A stretch of DNA of 12,114 nucleotides from Marinosulfonomonas sp. PRT-SC04 (GTDB lineage Bacteria > Pseudomonadota > Alphaproteobacteria > Rhodobacterales > Rhodobacteraceae), in contig JPUR01000125.1 in assembly GCA_001321835.1 (NCBI GenBank), positions 1 to 12,114 on the forward strand, given 5' to 3'. This document shows positions 6,801 to 12,114 of this stretch, in pieces. Below the pieces are notes generated by a model. That model ran no database searches, was not told the DNA's origin, and worked only from the letters and a program-made list of their open reading frames with translations. The first letter of the stretch is position 1; the number at the start of each line of letters is the position of its first letter. The translations under genes were made by a program, and so were the position numbers.

Positions 6801-7589
6801 CTACACCTGCCAATCAGGCGCCCGCTTTTCCAAAAACGCGGCAATGCCTTCTTCAGTATCGCGCAGCATCATATTGGCAGTGATCACCTCGCCGGTATGG
6901 GCATAGGCATCGGGCAATGACATCTGCAATTGCTGATAGAACGCGGCCTTACCAATCCCCAAAACCCCGTTCATTTTGCGGGCCAGAACCTGCGCCATTT
7001 CGCAGGCTGCGGCATCCAGCGCCTCCGGTTCAACCGCCTGATTTATTAAACCGATTTCGGCGGCCCGCGCACTGTCAATAAAGCTGCCCATCGTTAACAT
7101 TTCAAACGCCTGTTTGCGCGGCACATTGCGGGTCAACGCCACCATCGGGGTGGAGCAAAACAAACCAATGTTGACACCATTGACCCCAAATCGTGTGCCA
7201 TGCGCCGCCACCGCCAAATCACAGGTCGCCACCAGCTGGCAACCGGCAGCGGTGGCAATGCCATGCGCCTTGGCGATCACCGGTTGTGGCAAGCGGGTGA
7301 TCGACATCATCATATCGGCGCAGCGTTTGAACAGGTCGGCGAAATAGGCGCGCCCCTTATCCTCGGCTTGGCGCCCGCGGGTCATTTCCTTAAGATCATG
7401 GCCCGCGCAGAATACTTTGCCCGCCCCTTGTAAAATCACCACTTTGATGTCGGTGTCATTGGCCAGCGCGTCAAATTCAGCCTGCAGAGCCGCCAGCATC
7501 GCGTCTGATAACGCATTTAAATTGGACGGAGAATTCATGGTCAAAGTGGCAATGCCGTCTTTATCGTTGCGTAATAAAATACCCGTCAT
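6801..7589 (-). CDS. Crotonase-family protein, enoyl-CoA hydratase-like (ECHDC3 type)
   Basis: The 262-residue protein has the crotonase fold. The CoA/oxyanion-hole segments are KVFCAGHDLKEM (58-69) and AHGIATAAGCQL (108-119), and a helical C-terminus (KRAPDW) is typical. The two glutamates used by enoyl-CoA hydratases are absent: by alignment the first is Q118 (in GCQL) and the second is G138 (in FGVNGVN). It may therefore be a different CoA enzyme (isomerase, hydrolase or decarboxylase) or a non-catalytic acyl-CoA binder, in line with ECHDC3-like proteins. ATG 7589 is chosen over a much longer frame because AGGAG (7601-7597) precedes it and family homology starts there. It is divergent from a thioesterase gene with 61 bp between the starts, which suggests related CoA metabolism. 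Confidence 0.85.
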   Translation of the reverse strand: MTGILLRNDKDGIATLTMNSPSNLNALSDAMLAALQAEFDALANDTDIKVVILQGAGKVFCAGHDLKEMTRGRQAEDKGRAYFADLFKRCADMMMSITRLPQPVIAKAHGIATAAGCQLVATCDLAVAAHGTRFGVNGVNIGLFCSTPMVALTRNVPRKQAFEMLTMGSFIDSARAAEIGLINQAVEPEALDAAACEMAQVLARKMNGVLGIGKAAFYQQLQMSLPDAYAHTGEVITANMMLRDTEEGIAAFLEKRAPDWQV

Positions 7590-7650
7590 GCTTGCTCTCC
7601 TAATGTGTTTGGGCAATCCTAGGCGGGGACACATCAAAGGGAAAGACACC
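7590..7650. promoter_or_regulatory. Short divergent promoter region
   Basis: Only 61 bp separate the two start codons, so both promoters and any operator must overlap each other or the genes. ATGTGT (7603-7608) and ACACAT (7629-7634) form a 6-bp inverted repeat with a 20-nt spacer centred on CCTAGG (7618-7623). No convincing -35/-10 pair was found. SDs are AGGAG for the minus gene and AAAGGGAAAG for the plus gene. Confidence 0.35.
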
Positions 7651-8079
7651 ATGGCGCTAAAAATGACGGTTGATGAATTGCAGGCGTTCTTGAGTGAACA
7701 TTTCCCCGATATGGTTGATCGTTTCATTGTTGAGGATTTGGCAGAGAATAAGGCCACCATCCGCATGCAGATCAACAAACAAAACCTGCGGGCGGGCAAC
7801 ACGGTGAACGGCCCATCAATGTTTGCCGCCGCCGATGTCGGGTTTTATCTGGCCTTGATGGCGATGATCGGCCCACAGGCGCTGGCGGTGACCACCAATT
7901 GCTCGATTGATTTTATGCGCAAACCGGCGGCGGGCAAGGATTTGATTGCGGTTGCCACCATTCACAAGCTGGGTCGGGTGTTGGCGGTGGGCGATGTGAT
8001 GATTTATTCTGACGGCGAGCCAAAGCCGGTGGCGCGCGCCGGGGTGACCTATTCGATCCCGCCGGTTGTACCTACATGA
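7651..8079 (+). CDS. PaaI-family hotdog thioesterase
   Basis: The 142-residue protein fits single-domain hotdog acyl-CoA thioesterases of the PaaI/4HBT group, which hydrolyse acyl- or aryl-CoA thioesters in the cytoplasm as tetramers. The segment NTVNGPSMFAAADVGFYLA (50-68) corresponds to the family HGG...AD helix, with D62 as the likely catalytic acid and NGP in place of HGG. SIDFMRKPAAG and the VGDVMIYSDGE strand complete the fold. ATG 7651 is chosen over a start at 7417 that lies inside the divergent gene, because AAAGGGAAAG is just upstream and the fold begins there. The substrate is unknown. Divergence from a crotonase-like gene suggests acyl-CoA turnover. The next 175 nt (8080-8254) hold no supported gene, only the DUF1127 transcript end. 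Confidence 0.82.
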   Translation: MALKMTVDELQAFLSEHFPDMVDRFIVEDLAENKATIRMQINKQNLRAGNTVNGPSMFAAADVGFYLALMAMIGPQALAVTTNCSIDFMRKPAAGKDLIAVATIHKLGRVLAVGDVMIYSDGEPKPVARAGVTYSIPPVVPT

Positions 8080-8197
8080 GCGACAATGGCCGAAATTCAA
8101 ACGTTTAAGGCGGCGATGTGGTTGGGTGACTGGCGCAGTTTTAAAATCCAACGCAAATCTTTGCATGGCATGCTGGAAATGTCTGGCTCACCGAGAC

Positions 8198-8226
8198 AAA
8201 AAAAGGGGCCGGACAAGTCCGACCCC
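8198..8226 (-). terminator. Terminator of the DUF1127 gene
   Basis: GGGGCCGGAC (8205-8214) and GTCCGACCCC (8217-8226) form a 10-bp stem with a 2-nt connector. The one mismatch on the plus strand (C/A) becomes a G-U pair in minus-strand RNA. The run of seven A at 8198-8204 gives a U-tract on the minus strand. This strand asymmetry supports termination of the minus-strand DUF1127 transcript. It lies 28 nt past that gene's stop. Confidence 0.82.
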
Positions 8227-8270
8227 AGGAAGAGGTTCTGGCGAGGCCGGGATGTTAGCCCTGCCAGAAC
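8225..8270 (-). repeat. Stacked hairpins at the DUF1127 mRNA 3' end
   Basis: GTTCTGGC (8235-8242) and GCCAGAAC (8263-8270) are perfect 8-bp arms enclosing the last codons and stop of the DUF1127 gene. A smaller stem CCAG/CTGG (8225-8228, 8238-8241) would present AACCUCUUC in its loop on the minus strand. The two stems share bases with each other, and the small one with the terminator, so they are alternatives. Confidence 0.45.
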
Positions 8271-8488
8271 AAACGACGCGCCTCCGTATCGGCCTCGCCG
8301 CGTGTCAGCCCGATGTCTTTCAACTCGGTGTCCGTTAATGTCATCAGCGCGCGGCGTGTGCTGCGGCGCAAATCCCAAGTCAGAAGCGTGGTCGCCACCG
8401 TGAGCACCACCAATGCCAGTAAGGATTGGGGCAGGTGGCTTTGCAACAGCATGGTGCGCTGTGCAGGAATGGTGGATGTCACGGTCAT
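8255..8488 (-). CDS. Small DUF1127 domain protein
   Basis: The 77-residue protein has a hydrophobic segment at about 22-38 (SLLALVVLTVATTLL) followed by a DUF1127 (YjiS-like) motif, RRSTRRALMTLTDTELKDIG, and a short R/E-rich tail ending RLFWQG. DUF1127 proteins in alphaproteobacteria have been linked to RNA turnover (CcaF1 of Rhodobacter) and to control of phosphate signalling in Agrobacterium. The membrane segment makes this the longer class, probably anchored with the arginine-rich part in the cytoplasm. ATG 8488 is chosen over an upstream in-frame start because AGGAG (8499-8495) lies 6 nt before it. It is divergent from the MocR-type gene and shares its control region, so it is a likely target. 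Its molecular function is not established. Confidence 0.82.
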   Translation of the reverse strand: MTVTSTIPAQRTMLLQSHLPQSLLALVVLTVATTLLTWDLRRSTRRALMTLTDTELKDIGLTRGEADTEARRLFWQG

Positions 8489-8505
8489 GGCGCGCTCCTG
8501 ATAAA

Positions 8506-8595
8506 CTGTATTGATACAAGCGAGATGTTTCGCTACAATAAACGGATACAATACGACTCCAGCAACGTCCAATGAAAGATTGTAATGAATACAAT
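8506..8595. promoter_or_regulatory. Divergent promoter with repeated ATACAA/TTGTAT operator motifs
   Basis: ATACAA occurs at 8514-8519, 8546-8551 and 8589-8594, and TACAATA also at 8534-8540. TGTAT-TG-ATACA (8507-8518) is a perfect inverted repeat. ATTGTA-ATGAA-TACAAT (8579-8595) is another, with the regulator's ATG in its spacer. On the plus strand TTGATA (8511-8516) and TACAAT (8534-8539), 17 nt apart, make a good sigma70 promoter for the regulator. The inverted repeat overlaps its -35, so repression by occlusion is plausible. The minus-strand promoter for the DUF1127 gene probably overlaps. Repeated half-sites fit how MocR-type factors bind (GabR, TauR, PdxR). Confidence 0.6.
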
Positions 8596-10045
8596 TTGGT
8601 TTCCTGATCTCTCAGCCACTGGTGATGCCGGTATTTCCTGTGGTCCGAAGTATTTGACCTTGGCTAAGGCCATTCGCAGCGCAATTGTGTCGGAACAATT
8701 AGGCATTGGCGAGCGCTTGCCGCCGGTGCGGGAATTGGGCTGGCAATTGAAGGTCACGCCGGGAACCGTGGCGCGGGCCTATACCAAGCTGACGGACGAG
8801 GGGCTGTTGGAGGCCGCTGTCGGACGAGGAACCTTTGTGGCCGTCCCGAAACCTGAGCCGGGTCCCGAGCTAAAAAACCCGCCAACGCTCACATCAAAAC
8901 CTGATCGGCTGTCAGCCATCAATGTCGGCGTCAGGCCGACACTGGTGCCTGATCGAATTGACCTTTTGGCGCCACTGTTGCCGGATGTTGGCCAAGAAGC
9001 TTTGATCCGGCAATGTTACGCACGGATGGCCCAAATCCCGAATGACAATCTGATCCGCTATCCCAGTCAGGCCACCGAGGCCAGGGCGCGGCAGGCCATT
9101 TTTGGCTGGCTAAAAGATGTGCCATTGGGCCGTTATGCGTCTGAGGATATCGTGCTGGCGCATGGGGGGCAGAATGCCATTATGCTGATCCTGCAAACCC
9201 TGCTCAAAGACCCAAACCCGGTGATTTTTGCCGAAGATCTGACCTATGCAGGGTTTCGACATGCCGCGCGTCTGTTGCGGGCCGGTGTGGTGGGCTTGCG
9301 GTGTGACAGCGAAGGGGTGCGGCCAGACGAATTTGAGGCCGCTTGCAAGACGTATGGGCCGCAAGTTTTCTGCACATCCCCCGAGGTGCACAACCCGACC
9401 ACGGGCTTCACCGGATTGGCGCGGCGGCAAGAACTGGCAGATGTGGCGCGGCATTATAAGTGCCCGATCCTTGAGGATGATTGCTACCATATGCAAGGCA
9501 GCGGGCTGCCGACCTATCGTGAATTGCTGCCTGATCTGGGCTGGTATGTCTCGTCGCTGTCCAAATCCCTGACGCCATCGCTGCGGGTTGGATTTGCGAT
9601 TGCTCCGGCTGATATGACCCAAAAGCTGCGCCGCACCGCACAGTTCAACCATTTTGGCCTGTCTGTCACCATTTGCGATCTGACCGAGATGGTGCTGCAA
9701 TCGCCTGATCTGGCCGAAATTCGTCGGGTGTTGCGCGAGCAGGTCAACCGTTATGTGCGCACCGCGGTGAATGTGCTGGGGGGGTATGATCTGAAGTGGA
9801 GCGAGGATGTGCCGTTTCTGTGGCTGAAGTTGCCACGCGGTTGGCGGGCGTCTCATTTCTGTCGGGCGGCTGAAAAACAAGGAATCCGTGTTCGGTCGGC
9901 CGATGATTTTGCGCTGCTGGACGGGCGTGCCCCGCATGCGGTGCGCATCACTGTGAATGGGCAGATCCCGCTGGAGACGTTTGAGCGGGCGATGTATGTA
10001 TTGGAAGACTTATTGAACAATCCGGCTGATCTGATCGAAGTTTAA
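8585..10045 (+). CDS. MocR-type GntR/aminotransferase-fold transcription regulator
   Basis: The 486-residue protein joins an N-terminal GntR winged helix (about 20-86, with GERLPPVRELGWQLKVTPGT and AVGRGTF) to a fold-type I aminotransferase domain (about 105-480). PLP-site residues are visible: the Schiff-base lysine K327 in SSLSKSLTPSLRVGF, and the acidic EDDCYH block that holds the pyridine nitrogen. MocR proteins usually sense PLP or an amino compound and do not catalyse transamination. Known members control GABA, taurine or vitamin B6 genes, but none of those lie nearby, so the effector is unknown. The neighbour is a DUF1127 gene. ATG 8585 has a weak SD (GAAAG, 8574-8578) and lies inside an operator-like repeat, so bound regulator may limit its own synthesis. 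Confidence 0.9.
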   Translation: MNTIWFPDLSATGDAGISCGPKYLTLAKAIRSAIVSEQLGIGERLPPVRELGWQLKVTPGTVARAYTKLTDEGLLEAAVGRGTFVAVPKPEPGPELKNPPTLTSKPDRLSAINVGVRPTLVPDRIDLLAPLLPDVGQEALIRQCYARMAQIPNDNLIRYPSQATEARARQAIFGWLKDVPLGRYASEDIVLAHGGQNAIMLILQTLLKDPNPVIFAEDLTYAGFRHAARLLRAGVVGLRCDSEGVRPDEFEAACKTYGPQVFCTSPEVHNPTTGFTGLARRQELADVARHYKCPILEDDCYHMQGSGLPTYRELLPDLGWYVSSLSKSLTPSLRVGFAIAPADMTQKLRRTAQFNHFGLSVTICDLTEMVLQSPDLAEIRRVLREQVNRYVRTAVNVLGGYDLKWSEDVPFLWLKLPRGWRASHFCRAAEKQGIRVRSADDFALLDGRAPHAVRITVNGQIPLETFERAMYVLEDLLNNPADLIEV

Positions 10046-10113
10046 ATGTGGGGTAATATAATACCTATTTTACAAGCCATTGTTTTTGCTTACTAAAGCC
10101 AAGCTTATGTCAC

Positions 10114-10142
10114 TTGACTGCACAGTGAAACCCTATAGGTAT
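10114..10142 (+). promoter_or_regulatory. Candidate rplM-rpsI promoter
   Basis: TTGACT (10114-10119) is a strong -35. The likeliest -10 is AGGTAT (10137-10142) at 17 nt, with the better-looking TATAGG (10134-10139) at only 14 nt. The AT-rich stretch before it (about 10055-10100) could act as an UP element. The 161 nt between the regulator gene and rplM hold no other gene. Confidence 0.45.
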
Positions 10143-10159
10143 GCCCCATCAAATCCCGC

Positions 10160-10179
10160 AATCGGCGATGATCGCCATT
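10160..10179 (+). promoter_or_regulatory. Leader hairpin upstream of rplM
   Basis: GGCGA (10164-10168) and TCGCC (10172-10176) form a stem with a 3-nt loop, extended by AAT/ATT if C10163 bulges. It lies between the candidate promoter and the rplM SD. L13 represses its own operon through the leader in E. coli, so this could be an L13 site, but the stem is short. Confidence 0.35.
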
Positions 10180-10206
10180 TGCACCGTTTCAATTAGGGTA
10201 AACACC

Positions 10207-10674
10207 ATGAAAACCTTCTCTGCTACACCGGCAGATATTGAGAAGAAATGGATCATCATTGACGCTGAAGGCGTCGTGTTGGGCCGTCTTGCTTCCATTA
10301 TCGCCATGCGCTTGCGCGGCAAGCACAAAGTCACCTTCACACCGCACATGGATATGGGCGACAATGTGATCGTGATCAACGCTGAAAAAATTCAGCTGAC
10401 CGGTAAAAAACGCACCGACAAGATTTACTACTGGCACACCGGCCATCCGGGCGGCATCAAACAGCGCACGGCTGAGCAAATCCTCGAGGGCAAATTCCCA
10501 GAGCGTATTGTGACCAAAGCTGTTAAAAACATGTTGCCTGGCAACCGTTTGAGCCGCGTTGTGATGACAAACCTGCGGGTTTATGTGGGTCCTGAGCATC
10601 CACATGAAGCGCAAAACCCTGAAGTTCTTGATGTAAAAGCTATGAACGCCAAAAACACGCGGAGCCAGTCATGA
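10207..10674 (+). CDS. rplM: 50S ribosomal protein L13
   Basis: L13 is an early-assembling 50S subunit protein that binds 23S rRNA. The sequence is unmistakable: [15 protein letters not shown] at the start, [54 protein letters not shown] and [17 protein letters not shown]. It is 155 residues against 142 in E. coli, with a short C-terminal tail. ATG 10207 is chosen over an upstream in-frame ATG at 10141, because AGGG (10195-10198) lies 8 nt before it and MKTF is the family start. The rpsI start overlaps its stop as ATGA, the usual coupled L13-S9 operon. Confidence 0.97.
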   Translation: MKTFSATPADIEKKWIIIDAEGVVLGRLASIIAMRLRGKHKVTFTPHMDMGDNVIVINAEKIQLTGKKRTDKIYYWHTGHPGGIKQRTAEQILEGKFPERIVTKAVKNMLPGNRLSRVVMTNLRVYVGPEHPHEAQNPEVLDVKAMNAKNTRSQS

Positions 10675-11210
10675 CTGAAGAAATCAAATCACTCGACGAT
10701 CTGAAAAGTGTTGTCACCGGTACTGCCGCTGAAGTTGGCGCAGAAACCACAGAAACCACTGGTGATACATCCGCAGCCGAAGCGGTTAAAGCCGCCATTC
10801 TGCCGGAGCCAGTGCGCGACAATCTGGGCCGCTCTTATGCCACCGGCAAACGTAAAGATGCGGTTGCCCGTGTTTGGATCAAACCAGGCTCCGGTAAAGT
10901 TATCGTAAACGGCCGTGAGATGAGCAAATATTTTGCCCGTCCCGTGCTGCAAATGATCCTGCGTCAGCCATTCACGATTGCTGGTGTTGAAGGCGAATTC
11001 GACGTTATGGCCACGGTCAAAGGTGGCGGTCTGTCTGGACAAGCTGGTGCGGTTAAGCACGGCATTTCCAAAGCTTTGCAAATCTATGAGCCCTCCCTGC
11101 GGGCTGCTCTAAAAGCTGCTGGCTTCCTGACTCGCGACAGTCGTGTTGTGGAACGTAAGAAATACGGCCGCCGCAAAGCGCGTCGGAGCTTCCAGTTCTC
11201 GAAACGCTAA
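10671..11210 (+). CDS. rpsI: 30S ribosomal protein S9
   Basis: S9 sits in the head of the 30S subunit, and its C-terminal tail reaches the P-site tRNA. The core from [14 protein letters not shown] (about residue 56) to the basic end [13 protein letters not shown] matches S9, including [17 protein letters not shown] and [20 protein letters not shown]. The 179-residue length exceeds the 130 of E. coli because of an acidic, Ala/Thr/Glu-rich N-terminal extension of about 50 residues, which is common in alphaproteobacteria. The ATG overlaps the rplM stop by 4 nt, with GGAG about 7 nt upstream. A strong terminator follows. Confidence 0.97.
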   Translation: MTEEIKSLDDLKSVVTGTAAEVGAETTETTGDTSAAEAVKAAILPEPVRDNLGRSYATGKRKDAVARVWIKPGSGKVIVNGREMSKYFARPVLQMILRQPFTIAGVEGEFDVMATVKGGGLSGQAGAVKHGISKALQIYEPSLRAALKAAGFLTRDSRVVERKKYGRRKARRSFQFSKR

Positions 11211-11240
11211 GTACGAACGAGTATATTACTCAACAAAAAC

Positions 11241-11270
11241 AAAGGGTTCGCATTTTGCGAGCCCTTTTTT
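11241..11270 (+). terminator. Rho-independent terminator of rplM-rpsI
   Basis: AAAGGGTTCGC (11241-11251) and GCGAGCCCTTT (11257-11267) pair over 11 positions with one G-U, a 5-nt loop and a T-tract at 11265-11270, 30 nt past the rpsI stop. Confidence 0.88.
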
Positions 11271-11452
11271 ATGCGTAGCAGTTTATTAGCAGAACACTGA
11301 TATCATTGACGTACTAGTTTAGCGGTTTTAGCATAACGATAGCATTTTAAGCATGTATTAGACGGAGCCGTTTTGGCATTTTACGAAAACAAGCAGGAAC
11401 ACTACGGGGGCGCACTTGTGCTGTTTCATCGCAATCTCGCTGTCGCTGTTCC
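11271..11452. other. AT-rich stretch between the rpsI terminator and the IS66 end
   Basis: No gene can be supported here. AGCAT occurs three times at about one helical turn (11330, 11341, 11350). TTGACG (11306-11311) and TAGCAT (11329-11334), 17 nt apart, could be a weak promoter. GGAG (11364-11367) precedes TTG 11373 by 5 nt. That TTG opens 26 codons, which end at a TAA supplied by the first bases of the IS66 element (GTAAGCG). This may be the 5' end of a gene cut by the insertion, or chance. Confidence 0.3.
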
Positions 11453-11497
11453 GTAAGCGTCCGGCCTTGGCCCCCTAACGGCGTTGTTTTAGGTTTG

Positions 11498-11527
11498 CTA
11501 ATGTCCACTTAAGTTAATGGACATTAG
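11498..11527 (+). repeat. Perfect inverted repeat over the tnpA ribosome binding site
   Basis: CTAATGTCCA (11498-11507) and TGGACATTAG (11518-11527) are perfect 10-bp arms with a 10-nt spacer. The right arm ends inside the tnpA SD AGGGG (11526-11530), 10 nt before the ATG. As RNA it would form a hairpin that may limit ribosome access. As DNA it could be an operator. Confidence 0.7.
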
Positions 11528-11536
11528 GGGATTTTG

Positions 11537-11875
11537 ATGGCTCGACGCAAACGCCGCACCTGGAGCGACGAAGAGAAGATATCTATTTGTTTGCAGACGA
11601 AGGCACCGGGAGTTTCTGTTTCTCAGGTTGCACGCCGCTATGCGATGAGCGGCAACCAGATTTTCAATTGGCTGAAGGATACGCGGTTTTCACCGCCTGT
11701 GGCTGAGGTAGCCGGTGAAGATGCGGTGTTTTTACCCATCACGGTATCAAACGATGCAGCACCTGAGCCAGCGGCGGAATACAGCCCGGTTTCTCCTGTG
11801 CCCTCGCGATTAGAGATTGCTTTGAATGGCGGCATCGCCTGTCCGTTGAGGGATCTTTTGATGGGAGCGAGATAG
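11537..11875 (+). pseudogene. tnpA: IS66 TnpA accessory protein, frameshifted near the C-terminus
   Basis: TnpA is the small helix-turn-helix accessory protein of IS66 elements, required together with TnpB and TnpC for transposition. The N-terminal RRKRRTWSDEEKISI and the recognition part VSQVARRYAMSGNQIFNWL are clear. As written, the frame ends at TAG 11873 with a tail ([13 protein letters not shown]) unlike the family. Moving back one base after residue 99 (about 11833) gives HRLSVEG...[10 protein letters not shown], ending at TGA 11902-11904, which overlaps the tnpB ATG as ATGA. That is the expected IS66 arrangement and gives 122 residues. A single-base loss in the GGCGGC stretch at 11828-11833 explains it. 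No slippery heptamer is present. ATG 11537 is preferred over TTG 11534 because of the SD spacing. Confidence 0.82.
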
Positions 11876-11900
11876 CGCGATTGTTGAAAGGCCTCATCTC

Positions 11901-12114
11901 ATGATCCCGGTGCCTTCCAACACCAAGGTTTGGCTCGCGGCAGGTGTGACCGATATGCGGCGGGGATTTAACACCTTGGCGGCGCAAGCCGAACGGACCT
12001 TGGCGCAAGATCCGTTCAGCGGCCATCTGTTTGTATTTCGCGGTCGGCGCGGCGATCTGCTGAAGATCATCTGGTGGGACAGTCAGGGGGCCTGCCTGTT
12101 TTCCAAACGGCTTG
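11901..12114 (+). CDS. tnpB: IS66 TnpB accessory protein (partial, cut by window end)
   Basis: TnpB is the second small accessory protein of IS66 elements. Seventy-one codons are visible without a stop. The start [20 protein letters not shown] is the family signature, followed by RRGFNTLA and [17 protein letters not shown], then [16 protein letters not shown]. The gene continues past the right edge, where about 40 more residues would be expected. Its ATG overlaps the restored tnpA stop, which fits translational coupling. In the frameshifted form ribosomes would stop 25 nt upstream, so coupling may be weakened. Confidence 0.92.
   Translation, partial: MIPVPSNTKVWLAAGVTDMRRGFNTLAAQAERTLAQDPFSGHLFVFRGRRGDLLKIIWWDSQGACLFSKRL

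Larger units (their letters stand above)
11453..12114 (+). mobile_element. IS66-family insertion sequence, left part
   Basis: The element begins at GTAAGCGTCCGGCCTTGG (11453 onward), matching the GTAA terminal repeats of IS66-family elements. It carries tnpA and the overlapping start of tnpB in the order typical of IS66. The large tnpC transposase gene and the right end lie outside the window. IS66 elements make 8-bp target duplications. The eight bases outside the left end are GCTGTTCC (11445-11452), to be compared with the right flank. Confidence 0.88.

Noticed and set aside
8086..8403. 105-codon plus-strand frame after the thioesterase gene
   Set aside because: It runs through the minus-strand DUF1127 terminator and into that gene, has no recognisable domain and has no good SD.
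9110..9937. 275-codon minus-strand open frame opposite the MocR gene
   Set aside because: It is antisense to a clear aminotransferase domain, its composition is low-quality (many R, Q, P, H) and no ribosome binding site was seen.
1..12114. CRISPR array, tRNA or rRNA genes, replication origin
   Set aside because: No regularly spaced repeats, tRNA-like cloverleaf sequence, rRNA sequence or DnaA box cluster was seen.
1..12114. Composite transposon formed by the two edge IS elements
   Set aside because: The left element appears to be IS5-like and the right one IS66. They differ in family, and the DNA between them is ordinary core chromosome.

Overview
The window looks like chromosome of a moderately GC-rich alphaproteobacterium, most likely Rhodobacteraceae (Roseobacter group). 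This rests on the protein character of OlsB/OlsA, an alphaproteobacterial-type heme A synthase CtaA, L13 with an S9 that carries a long N-terminal extension, and a DUF1127 gene divergent from a MocR-type regulator. The genus cannot be set from the sequence. Insertion sequences at both edges suggest an IS-rich genome.

Layout, left to right. (1) 1-102: the end of an IS5-like element, with the first codons of a transposase on the minus strand. (2) 212-1833: overlapping olsB-olsA, the two acyltransferases for ornithine-type aminolipids. (3) 1855-2487, minus: a divergent ThiE-like protein. (4) 2606-3349: the tRNA 2'-O-methyltransferase TrmJ. (5) 3450-3881: a BON-LysM protein (Kbp/YgaU type). (6) 4035-6660: ctaA and an M32 carboxypeptidase, 4 nt apart. 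(7) 6801-7589, minus, divergent from 7651-8079: a crotonase-fold protein lacking the hydratase glutamates, and a hotdog thioesterase. (8) 8255-8488, minus, divergent from 8585-10045: a DUF1127 protein and a MocR-type regulator, sharing a control region built from repeated ATACAA/TTGTAT motifs. (9) 10207-11210: rplM-rpsI. (10) From about 11453 to the right edge: the left part of an IS66-family element with tnpA (frameshifted) and the start of tnpB.

Most of the window is core housekeeping: membrane lipids, tRNA modification, heme A for cytochrome oxidase, protein turnover and ribosomal proteins. I do not see an obviously new multi-gene system such as a defence island, CRISPR array or secondary-metabolite cluster. 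The least routine parts are the MocR/DUF1127 divergon with its operator-like repeats, the structured 3' end of the DUF1127 transcript, the two enzymes that have lost family catalytic residues (ThiE-like and crotonase-like), and the two IS edges. The IS5-like end may have altered olsBA expression. The IS66 element has an inverted repeat that could hide the tnpA ribosome binding site, and a one-base deletion in tnpA.
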